NCBI GenBank assembly: GCA_021811305.1
Contig: JAJZPD010000018.1
Coordinates: 1-13,597 of the forward strand
Length of the DNA: 13,597 nucleotides
Origin: a bacterium
Lineage (GTDB): Bacteria; Patescibacteriota; Minisyncoccia; UBA6257; Colwellbacteraceae
Direction: 5' to 3'
Shown: positions 6,492-13,595 of the stretch, in pieces
Layout: every line of letters starts with the position of its first letter
Position numbering within the stretch: position 1 is the stretch's first letter
Translations under genes and position numbers: made by a program
Notes under the pieces: generated by a model
The model's input: the letters and a program-made list of their open reading frames with translations, nothing else
What the model was told of the DNA's origin: nothing
Databases searched by the model: none

Positions 6492-9400
6492 TTACAATTG
6501 TGCTAAGCCAAGTTTCATATACCAATCCGATCCGCTTGAGTATCCGCCGAACGAGCATAGGCTGCAGTCACCATTGTTCCCTCTTCCTCCGCCAAATCCC
6601 GCACCGCCACCCGCATAAGGATCACCGCTAGCGACAGCGTTCTGCCAGGAATTGTACCAGTACCCCTGCGGATTAAAGTATCCGGCTACGTCCAGCACCG
6701 CCCACCCTCCTTCTATCGGTAAGCTTACGGGCGCGCCAAAGCTAAACGTTATATCCTGCTGTTCGGTCACGGGATCCATATTCCGAACAACGCTTTCTCC
6801 GAGCGGGTTTGTGAAGTCCGGCGATCCGGTGACGTCGGCGTAGATGGAAAGCCGCAGGTCGGTAGGCGCCATGCCGCCGTTTCCGCTTTGCCTGACCTTG
6901 ACCGTAAATTTATCGAAAGTCAGACCGTCGGCCGACGACAACTTTTGAAAGCTGGCCGAGTCGGGAGAGAAATATGGGTTCACGTGCGTATCCACGCTGC
7001 CAAATCCGCCGCTCCACTCTCCGCTCCATTGACTCTGCTCCAAAACGACGGTCGTAGTTGCGTAAGACCAGATTGTGCTGGTCTCGGCGCTTCTGCCGAA
7101 CTCGTCCCTGGCGCGCAAAGTTACGAGGTATTTATCTCCCTGATTAACTATCCGCGCGTAGCGGTAGGAAGAACTCTGTGGATCGCTGAAATCCGCTCGC
7201 GGTTCGGGCACCAGAGGTTGCCAGAGAGAAGCGTCCAGTCTGGAATCCGGAGAAAGGTTGATTTCATATCCGATGAGGCTGTCCAAGGTGTCGCGATCCC
7301 GCGCCGGATCCCAGTTTACCACCAAGGCCGACACGTCTTTTTTAAACTCTGCTCTCAAGGTAGAGATAAACTCCGGCGCCGCGTGCAAATTCTGTACCTC
7401 AGCTAGATCAAAATCTTGCAGCTCGTAATGCCTGCGGTCGGTTGCCGCTAGTTTAAATCTTCTTTCGCCGATCACGCCCGGATCCAAGTCGAAATAACCG
7501 AGAGTTAAATAACTGCTGGTCGAAAGATTTAGCTCGGCGGTCGAGGAAGCGAGGGATAGAAGCAAATGAGGGTCTTCCAATATTTGTGGCGAGAGGTCCG
7601 CCAGATTCGGGCCGTATTCGCACAATCCTTGGGGGAAAACAATAGCCGGCGAAGTCATTACTCCCCCACCGCAGCTTTGGTATTTAACCGCCGCCGCTCC
7701 GGTGCCGCTCGCTAGCAATCCGGCCTTATCGGCCTCGCTATCCAGATAAAAACCGAGCATCCGCCAATTGGTCTGCGTGCCGGAAGTTCCGCTCCAAACT
7801 GGAGGAATAAACGGCAGGCCGGCATAATATAAATCAATTAAATACGAGTCAGCGCCGGGTCGCGGATCGCGGTAAAAATAAACATTCGACAGAAAACTCG
7901 GAATATTGATGCTAGAAGTGGCGCTGGCTAATACTTTTCCCTCCGCGTCCCGCGCTGCCACCCGGAAGTGATAAAACCTGCCGACTTCGTCTATTATTTT
8001 TTCCGCGCTGGTAGCGGAAGTCGATGAAGTCATTAAACCTACATCATAATTTCCACCCCAATCAGCTGCGTCGCCGGCGTGGTCCGCTAACTGAACGGAA
8101 TAAAAAACTTCCGTGCTGGTCGGCGTGCCGCTGGCGGCGGCTAAAGTAGAAGTCTGTTCGAACTTATCCCAGTGCAGAGAGATTTTTAAGGCGTTTTTAT
8201 CATACACGGATAAGAAGCCGCTTATGAGTGGCAGCGAAGAAGAAGCGCCGGCGCAAGCGGTCGATGATGAACCGGGACTGGGGCAAATATTGATTTCGAA
8301 ATCGGCAGCGTTATTGCCGCTGTCCAGAAATGCTCCGTCCGCGATTTTTCTTTGGATGCTTTGGCCGCTCTCCGGGCTTGGCGCGCAGCTCCCTTCGCAA
8401 TCGTTCGCGCTTCCCCATCCGACCTTGTCGGCTATCTCGTGATTGGGATTTTTTATGACTAGCGTATTGTCGGCAGCGATGCCGTAAGTCGAAGAGACAT
8501 TGCCGTAAATCCCGCCCTCCGGATTAGAAACAATCAGATAGCCGCTCGGCGGCAAGATCATTCCCTGGAACAAGTCGGCTTTGGCAAAAGTGGAAAATTC
8601 CGATCCGGTTTTCGTTTTTTTCATCAGAGACCATCCGGTCAAATCAACGCCAGTGGAATTAGGATTGAATATCTCCGCGAACTCATCTCTAGTGCTCGAG
8701 GCGGATGACAACTGGATTTCGGTGATTAATATTTTCGGGTAGGTTAACGGCTCGCTGGACGTTTGGTTTTGACTGCTAGCAGCAGGAGTCTGATAGATGC
8801 CTCCGCCTCCTCCGCTTGCTGTCGGAATAAAAGCTGCGCCGTTTTCAGCCCTCGGCGTGCCCCCGACAGTCGCCGAGGTGTGCCAGCCGAAACCGCTGAC
8901 ATCACGTTCCATCGTGCGCTTAGCTACCGCATCTCCCGCCGGCCATCCGAAAGAAGCTTGAATAGCGTCGGCCGCGGCACACTGATTGTTAAAAAGCTTC
9001 AGCTCCTCTCCGGAGTTGGCGAGGCCGCCCTTGTATATCAAATCCGCCTTTATTCCGGACACGGAATTATCATCCGTTCTCTCCAGAAGATAAAATCCGC
9101 TCGGAGACAAAATACTTCCTGCCGGAATAATAATCTTGATATCTCCATCGCCGCTTAATAATTGCCAGCCGGAAATGTCTACCAGAGATGGCGAAATATT
9201 TTTCAATTCAATCCATTCGTTCTCAGCGCCCGACGGCGACCCCATCCAGGCAACCTCATTGATGATTACCTTTTTATCAAAAAGAGTCGCGGAGTTTGCA
9301 AAAGGACAGATTGCAACGCTTGCGGAAGTGGTGGCGGCGTTAACTGTCTTCTCTTGCTTGGGCTTAACCACATCGCTTGTCGAGCTGGCAGCCGCTTTCT

Positions 9401-11156
9401 TCGTCGATGTCACGGAATCGCTGGAAGTGGCGGATATTTTAAGCGAGCTTGTCGCCTCTTCCGGCGGCTTAACGATTAATTTATTAGTCTTTCCCGGAGT
9501 TGGTGCGCTAGGCATCCACCTGCCGTTTATCAGCTGTAGCGAATTTCCGTCTCCGTTCGCTCCCTGGCTCGCGGAGTACTTAACAGAATCCAAAAGAACC
9601 TCTCCGTTTACAAGCGCAATCTCGCTCCCAGAGTTGTTTAGCGAAACAACGCTGTCCAGCGCCAAGCCGGAATAATTCGGGTGAACGGAGCGGAAAGCGT
9701 CAGCATCATCGGCCACCACCGCGTACGCTCCGGGCGCCAAATCTCCCCCGCTTGTTATATCCGCCTTAATCTTATGATTACTCCCTCCAATGCGAGCGGA
9801 TAGAGAAGACAAATCAACGCTTTCGCTGTCGGCGTTATAAACTTCAAACCATTCTTTCCCGCCATCGGCGCCCGCCGGATTATACATTATCTCGGTAATC
9901 CTGACGGCGTACTTTTTTCCAGCCGCAGGCGCTATGGAAGCTTGCGAGCCGCTTGCTGATGGAGACGAAGAAGAAACGTCTATCGTTTGGACCAGATAAT
10001 CATTATTGCCGCCGACTACCTGCGTAAAAGCGGAAACCGCAGCCGTTTTAACCGCGGCGGCGAAAGAGGCCAAAGAATCCGCCGCCCGTCCAATGAAAGA
10101 TTTAGGCTCGACGTCAAACGCTTTGGCGTATTGCGGATCAGCTTCCGCCTTAGCAACTTCGGTAAAGAATAAATTAATTAAGCCAGCAGAATATTGGACG
10201 GATTTTTGGGAGAGGATATTCCAATAAGACTTTTGAACAATATCATCAATTCTCATATTGCTCGCCTTAGAAAAAACCTCTGTCCTTAAGCTCTTTGTCG
10301 TTAAATAATATTTTTGATGATCAATATAACTAGCCGCATAAGTATATCCATCGATGTCTTCCACATTAACTAAGTCGATTTCCGGCTTACTATATCCCCG
10401 ATTGATCCCTATTGTGTCATCGCTATAAAAATTATTATTCGTATAAGTAGCTAATGATTGAAAATACGACTCCAAATTAGATAATTTTATAGGCGTTAGA
10501 CCAACCAGCGCTTTACTTAAATTAATGTCCGAACTGGGTATTTGGAACTTATCCGAATAGAGCTCGTAGGAGTCATCGCTAATATGCGGGTCGTCTCTCG
10601 TGTGCGCCGGGACTGATAAGTCTTCCAACAAGTGCAGCACATGACCTAAGGCAAACATCGCTCCGGACTTATCTCCGTTTAAATACAAATTTATCGATTT
10701 CTGCCAAGTAAAATTGGTTTCGGCGGTGACTTTAGAGATGTCGCGTTGCTGGATCGCCGTCAAAATCGATCCTATCGTTTCAGAAACTTTATAGACCATC
10801 TTGTCTTGAGTCGCCGGACTCTGCGACCAAACTTTAGAACTAACCCAATCGCCGACAATAGGAATCGCCACGTCGATTACCGGATCATAGGTTATGCCGC
10901 GATTATTGACCGGATCGTAAAAGTGATTCATCCAGCGAGGCGTATCGTCCTCCCGCCTAGAGCCGTCGATTAGAAAGGCGCTAAGATTGTCGTCTATCTT
11001 GTTATTCGCGGAATTCTTGTTATAGAAGTTCACCGCCTCTTGCGTCAGATAAGCATGCGTATTATATCCATACGCTAACACTTTGTTGTGATTGGTATAG
11101 CTAATGCCGAAAAATATTATTAAAGCTAAAACAATTACATACTTTCGATTTTCCAT
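6492..11156 (-). CDS. Giant secreted protein: Zn-dependent phospholipase C-like domain plus three lamin-tail domains
   Basis: 1554 residues. The signal peptide is 1-28 (VLA|YG). Residues 29-335 resemble zinc-dependent phospholipase C. His34 in NTHAYLT, Asp70/71 and NHFYDP (77-82, His78) match the family order. H175-x3-D179-x5-H185 in LHLLEDLSVPAH has the same spacing as His118/Asp122/His128 of the Bacillus cereus enzyme. Glu198 in DDSYELY fits Glu146, with Asp194 where His142 would be. Three lamin-tail domains follow, starting near 416 (VRITEIMYNPAG), 628 (KVIINEVAWMGS) and 807 (PKILITEIQLSS), joined by Ser/Thr/Ala-rich linkers. Residues 975-1085 and 1260-1365 look Fn3-like. Residues 1373-1510 form a beta-rich domain, and 1515-1545 are Gly-rich with a CSLC motif. 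The start overlaps the preceding gene by 22 bases and has no Shine-Dalgarno. An extracellular lipid- or polymer-hydrolysing enzyme, displayed or released, is inferred. A substrate is not predicted. Confidence 0.92.
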   Translation of the reverse strand: MENRKYVIVLALIIFFGISYTNHNKVLAYGYNTHAYLTQEAVNFYNKNSANNKIDDNLSAFLIDGSRREDDTPRWMNHFYDPVNNRGITYDPVIDVAIPIVGDWVSSKVWSQSPATQDKMVYKVSETIGSILTAIQQRDISKVTAETNFTWQKSINLYLNGDKSGAMFALGHVLHLLEDLSVPAHTRDDPHISDDSYELYSDKFQIPSSDINLSKALVGLTPIKLSNLESYFQSLATYTNNNFYSDDTIGINRGYSKPEIDLVNVEDIDGYTYAASYIDHQKYYLTTKSLRTEVFSKASNMRIDDIVQKSYWNILSQKSVQYSAGLINLFFTEVAKAEADPQYAKAFDVEPKSFIGRAADSLASFAAAVKTAAVSAFTQVVGGNNDYLVQTIDVSSSSPSASGSQASIAPAAGKKYAVRITEIMYNPAGADGGKEWFEVYNADSESVDLSSLSARIGGSNHKIKADITSGGDLAPGAYAVVADDADAFRSVHPNYSGLALDSVVSLNNSGSEIALVNGEVLLDSVKYSASQGANGDGNSLQLINGRWMPSAPTPGKTNKLIVKPPEEATSSLKISATSSDSVTSTKKAAASSTSDVVKPKQEKTVNAATTSASVAICPFANSATLFDKKVIINEVAWMGSPSGAENEWIELKNISPSLVDISGWQLLSGDGDIKIIIPAGSILSPSGFYLLERTDDNSVSGIKADLIYKGGLANSGEELKLFNNQCAAADAIQASFGWPAGDAVAKRTMERDVSGFGWHTSATVGGTPRAENGAAFIPTASGGGGGIYQTPAASSQNQTSSEPLTYPKILITEIQLSSASSTRDEFAEIFNPNSTGVDLTGWSLMKKTKTGSEFSTFAKADLFQGMILPPSGYLIVSNPEGGIYGNVSSTYGIAADNTLVIKNPNHEIADKVGWGSANDCEGSCAPSPESGQSIQRKIADGAFLDSGNNAADFEINICPSPGSSSTACAGASSSLPLISGFLSVYDKNALKISLHWDKFEQTSTLAAASGTPTSTEVFYSVQLADHAGDAADWGGNYDVGLMTSSTSATSAEKIIDEVGRFYHFRVAARDAEGKVLASATSSINIPSFLSNVYFYRDPRPGADSYLIDLYYAGLPFIPPVWSGTSGTQTNWRMLGFYLDSEADKAGLLASGTGAAAVKYQSCGGGVMTSPAIVFPQGLCEYGPNLADLSPQILEDPHLLLSLASSTAELNLSTSSYLTLGYFDLDPGVIGERRFKLAATDRRHYELQDFDLAEVQNLHAAPEFISTLRAEFKKDVSALVVNWDPARDRDTLDSLIGYEINLSPDSRLDASLWQPLVPEPRADFSDPQSSSYRYARIVNQGDKYLVTLRARDEFGRSAETSTIWSYATTTVVLEQSQWSGEWSGGFGSVDTHVNPYFSPDSASFQKLSSADGLTFDKFTVKVRQSGNGGMAPTDLRLSIYADVTGSPDFTNPLGESVVRNMDPVTEQQDITFSFGAPVSLPIEGGWAVLDVAGYFNPQGYWYNSWQNAVASGDPYAGGGAGFGGGRGNNGDCSLCSFGGYSSGSDWYMKLGLAQL

Positions 11157-11662
11157 ATATTTGCATACCTATTGTGCGACAATATAATTGTGTACTCAGC
11201 CATTCCGTCTCTACCTAAAACCGAAAACCACGCCGCATTCTCATTAGACTGTTTTGGACTAAATTTAGCTTCGCTTATTATTTTTAAAATTAAATCTACT
11301 TTTCCTTCCTGAACTGCTTGCCGCAGGCCCGCCTCAGTATCATTATCAGGCTTCCCTGTATCATCGAATTTCAAATATCTAACTGCCAAATCTACGTTTC
11401 CGCTTTTAACCGCATCAGCAAACATGCCTAGCGTCTCCTCCGGGGTTTTGCCGCCATATGTATCGGCGCGCATCGCCTCCTCGTAGTTGCGCTGTATTTT
11501 TAAAATCGTCTCAATGTCTTTTCTCTGAGCTCTAGTGTTTTTCGCCTCGGGGCTAAGGTAATTCGCCCAAGAAAAAATTCCCGCGGATAAAACCAAAACA
11601 ACGCCGGCAAGCGCGGCGGAATACTTCAACCACTTCGGCCACAACTTAAAAGAAAGTCTCAT
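11135..11662 (-). CDS. Small membrane-anchored protein with extracytoplasmic domain
   Basis: 175 residues. One transmembrane segment at about 13-33 (YSAALAGVVLVLSAGIFSW) is followed by a short helical stretch (45-68) and a soluble domain. In that domain TPEETLGMFADAVKSGNVDLAVRY (73-96) resembles the first helices of NTF2-like or DUF4878-type domains, and the chain closes with ANIWKIES. No catalytic motif is seen. The last 22 bases overlap the start of the 1554-residue secreted protein, so the two are probably co-translated. The same arrangement occurs at 4804-5355. There is no Shine-Dalgarno. The likely promoter is at 11698-11727. It could help export, fold or anchor the large protein, but this is inference. 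Confidence 0.8.
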   Translation of the reverse strand: MRLSFKLWPKWLKYSAALAGVVLVLSAGIFSWANYLSPEAKNTRAQRKDIETILKIQRNYEEAMRADTYGGKTPEETLGMFADAVKSGNVDLAVRYLKFDDTGKPDNDTEAGLRQAVQEGKVDLILKIISEAKFSPKQSNENAAWFSVLGRDGMAEYTIILSHNRYANIWKIESM

Positions 11663-11697
11663 TTAGGATAAAGGTGCGCAAAAGTCAGTATGATTCA

Positions 11698-11727
11698 ATT
11701 CTAAGGTTCAGATTAAATAAACTTCAA
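11698..11727 (-). promoter_or_regulatory. Probable promoter of the 175-aa/1554-aa operon
   Basis: On the minus strand a -35 TTGAAG (four of six matches, 11722-11727) is followed by an 18-base spacer and a -10 TAGAAT (five of six, 11698-11703). Transcription would start near 11691, about 30 bases before the ATG at 11662. The -35 sits in AACTTCAAA (plus strand), a block shared with the other repeat copy. Confidence 0.5.
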
Positions 11728-11734
11728 ACAGAAC

Positions 11735-11786
11735 TTATCCACTTTTACTAATCATCCTGGCCGATCAGGCTGGGATGTTTAGTAGA
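11735..11786. repeat. Structured interspersed repeat, copy 2
   Basis: This is the second copy of the element at 5868-5919, in the same orientation. TTTACTAA (11744-11751) pairs with the right arm TTAGTAGA (11779-11786), including one wobble. After a T/T mismatch, CATCCTGGCC and GGCTGGGATG form a 10-bp inner stem with two wobbles around a 5-base loop. The inner stem sequence differs from copy 1 but keeps the pairing. A 9-mer TTATCCACT at its left end is one base from the DnaA-box consensus. It lies upstream of the promoter for the 175-aa gene. Confidence 0.75.
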
Positions 11787-11795
11787 TGTTAATAA

Positions 11796-11820
11796 GTCTT
11801 GGTCTTGGTCTTGGTCTTGG
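11796..11820. repeat. Four tandem copies of a GTCTTG hexamer
   Basis: GTCTTG is repeated four times without a mismatch (11796-11819), plus one base of a fifth unit. It lies outside any gene, between the structured repeat and the possible terminator of the wHTH/Cas2-fold gene. Short repeats of this kind can change length by slippage. No function is evident. Confidence 0.85.
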
Positions 11821-11844
11821 CGTTAGCGTAAAGACTGCGGCCAG

Positions 11845-11864
11845 AAAAAAGCGAAGCGATTTTT
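11845..11864 (-). terminator. Weak terminator-like sequence after the wHTH/Cas2-fold gene
   Basis: On the minus strand, an A-run, TC, then GC-TTC-GC and a run of six T begin 7 bases after the TAG at 11872-11874. The GC stem is only 2 bp, extended by A/T pairs across a bulge. The T-run suits intrinsic termination but the stem is poor. Confidence 0.3.
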
Positions 11865-11871
11865 AAAATAG

Positions 11872-12396
11872 CTAATTAATAGCCTTCAGCATCTTCTCTC
11901 CTGACTCATCGATGATGTCGACAACCTTCACGAACGATGACAAGCAAAACTCTTCCAGCTTTTCGTAGAATTTGCGCGACGGCTTCCTCCTCCCTATCCA
12001 AACGCTCTTCTGAATCATCGAATAGCCGATAGAAGTTAGAAGGTTGCGCAGCCACTTTCTTTTCTCCTGCTGTTTTTCTGGGATATCAAAAATAACCAAA
12101 TTAAATCCCCTCTTGTCTAAAAATCCGTTAAAATCCTCGATTGCCCTCGCTTTTTCCTTTTTCTTTTTAAGAAAATCCAGCTTCTTCAGACCTAAGCCGG
12201 TTATCCTCCACTCTGCCCGGCTTTTTCCGGTAGTCTTGCTTTTCTTGAGACAACCGTCCCTTTTCAAACGGTTGAGTAGGCTGTAAGTCGCTTGGCGGTT
12301 TGCATAAAAATCGCGACCTATATTAAACATCGAATTATTATATCGCCTAGCTTCGGCAAACCAGTCTAAAAGCGCTATGATCTTGCTGTCCTCCAT
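11872..12396 (-). CDS. Winged-helix protein with Cas2-like C-terminal domain (PaaX-like architecture)
   Basis: 174 residues. Residues 1-75 look like a winged helix: helices at 4-18 and 28-47, then KSRAEWRITGLGLKKL (58-73) as the wing and last helix. A basic helical linker spans 74-95. Residues 98-163 resemble the ferredoxin-like fold of Cas2 and the PaaX C-terminus: FNLVIFDIPEKQQEKRKWLR (98-117), where Asp104 sits where Cas2 has its conserved Asp, then LLTSIGYSMIQKSVWIG (119-135) and VKVVDI (156-161). There is no cas1, other cas gene or repeat array in the window, so a CRISPR role is unlikely. A DNA-binding regulator is more probable, and PaaX-type proteins respond to small ligands. It lies 41 bases after the reductase gene and may be expressed with it or from its own weak promoter. 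Confidence 0.8.
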   Translation of the reverse strand: MEDSKIIALLDWFAEARRYNNSMFNIGRDFYANRQATYSLLNRLKRDGCLKKSKTTGKSRAEWRITGLGLKKLDFLKKKKEKARAIEDFNGFLDKRGFNLVIFDIPEKQQEKRKWLRNLLTSIGYSMIQKSVWIGRRKPSRKFYEKLEEFCLSSFVKVVDIIDESGEKMLKAIN

Positions 12397-12437
12397 TTCA
12401 AAAGTCCAACAATATCGGAAATTTTAATCGCTTTCCT

Positions 12438-13355
12438 TTATTGGCTGTTTAGATAATTATACAAATCCAAAAGGGCTTTGATCGAGTCGCCGGCGGAGAT
12501 GTTGTTCTGCCGGAACGGGCAGTCGGTAACATCCCCTGCCGCCCAGATGCCGAGGACGGACGTTCTTTGGTTTCTGGGATCGGTAACGATATATCCGTAC
12601 TGGTTTATCTCCACCACCCCTTTTACGAAGTCGCTGTTCGGGGCAGAGCCTATCTCCACGAAGATGCCGCCGACCGGCAGTTCTTTAATCGAGTTCGAAG
12701 TTCTGTCCAAATATTTAACGCTTGTCACGAACTGGTCGCCCAGAACCTCCTGCACCTCGGCGTTGAAGATTATCTCAACCTTGTCGGAGGTTTTTATCTT
12801 GTCCTGGGTCACCGGATCTCCTTTCAATTTGTCGGAGCGCACCAAGAGATACACCTTGGTGGCATAAGGCAAAAGGTCGACTACCGCCTCGAGGGCGGAG
12901 TTGCCGCCGCCGGCGACAACCATGTCTTTGCCGGCGAAAAGCGGCGCGTCGCAGGTGGAGCAGTAAGCCACTCCGCGGCCGTTGAACTTGTCCTCCCCCG
13001 GAACACCGAGTTGCTTGTGGTGGCTGCCGGAGACCAGCAAGATGGTCTTCGTCTGGTACTTCTTTCCTTTTTTGGTCGAAATCTCGAAACCGCCGTCTAT
13101 CTTTGCGACGGCCGAAACCAGATCATCATCGACGATCTCAATCTCTTTTTGGGCGCGTAGATGCTCCTCAAGGATTTTCGAAAGATCGAAGCCGGAGATC
13201 GATTTTGTGCCTATCCAATTCTGGATCTCGTCGGAAACTTTAGACTGTCCGCCGAACTCGTCGGTTATCAAAAGAGTTTTAAGCTTTTTGCGGTCAGCAT
13301 AAACGCCCGCGGCCACGCCGCCTGGTCCTCCCCCGACAATAATGAGGTCGTACAT
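12438..13355 (-). CDS. Thioredoxin-disulfide reductase-like flavoprotein, AhpF-like
   Basis: A 305-residue low-molecular-weight flavoprotein disulfide reductase. The FAD site is IIVGGGPGG (5-13) with AAGDVTDCP (272-280). The redox-active pair is Cys132/Cys135 in YCSTCDAP, and the nicotinamide nucleotide site is GGGNSALE (149-156). Where NADPH-dependent thioredoxin reductases have HRRxxxR, this has LVRSDKLKGD (171-180). That resembles AhpF (LEFAPEMKAD), which uses NADH, and the flanking GVPGEDKF and PVTQDKI also look AhpF-like. The N-terminal thioredoxin-fold domain of AhpF is absent. The adjacent glutaredoxin-like protein could take its place as electron acceptor. The ATG starts 3 bases after that gene's stop, with AGGAG touching the ATG and another AGGAG further up. 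The partner peroxiredoxin, if any, is not in this window. Confidence 0.9.
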   Translation of the reverse strand: MYDLIIVGGGPGGVAAGVYADRKKLKTLLITDEFGGQSKVSDEIQNWIGTKSISGFDLSKILEEHLRAQKEIEIVDDDLVSAVAKIDGGFEISTKKGKKYQTKTILLVSGSHHKQLGVPGEDKFNGRGVAYCSTCDAPLFAGKDMVVAGGGNSALEAVVDLLPYATKVYLLVRSDKLKGDPVTQDKIKTSDKVEIIFNAEVQEVLGDQFVTSVKYLDRTSNSIKELPVGGIFVEIGSAPNSDFVKGVVEINQYGYIVTDPRNQRTSVLGIWAAGDVTDCPFRQNNISAGDSIKALLDLYNYLNSQ

Positions 13356-13358
13356 CTC

Positions 13359-13595
13359 CTATTTCTGGCTCTCCTTCACGGCCTGTTCCAGATAGTCGCG
13401 GTCGAAGCCGACCATAACCGTCCCGTTGACGTCGATTACCGGCACGCCCATCTGGTGGGATTTAGAAACCATCTCGTTCAAGCGGGACTGATCCTTGCTG
13501 ACGTCGTATTCCTCATACTGCAGGTTGTGCTCCTTGAAGTACTCTTTGGCCATTTTGCAGTAGACGCAGGTTGGAGTTGTGTAGATTTGTATCAT
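13359..13595 (-). CDS. Glutaredoxin/NrdH-like thiol-disulfide protein
   Basis: A complete 78-residue protein of the thioredoxin fold. The active site CVYC is at 10-13 after the first strand, with preceding Pro8. The cis-proline is Pro52 in MGVPVID, and GFD (63-65) follows as in glutaredoxins of the YruB/NrdH type. The CVYC active site has the two cysteines of a dithiol protein. It probably exchanges electrons with the reductase encoded 3 bases downstream, reducing cytoplasmic disulfides. The window ends 2 bases before its ATG, so the Shine-Dalgarno and promoter cannot be seen. Confidence 0.93.
   Translation of the reverse strand: MIQIYTTPTCVYCKMAKEYFKEHNLQYEEYDVSKDQSRLNEMVSKSHQMGVPVIDVNGTVMVGFDRDYLEQAVKESQK

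Noticed and set aside
9136..9675. A 179-codon open frame on the plus strand.
   Set aside because: It is opposite the lamin-tail region of the giant secreted protein. It has no ribosome binding site and no recognisable domain.
11872..12396. Calling this gene a CRISPR-associated cas2.
   Set aside because: No repeats, spacers or other cas genes are in the window, and the N-terminal winged helix fits a PaaX-like regulator better.
12567..13160. A 197-codon open frame on the plus strand.
   Set aside because: It is antisense to the reductase gene, whose catalytic and cofactor motifs are all intact.
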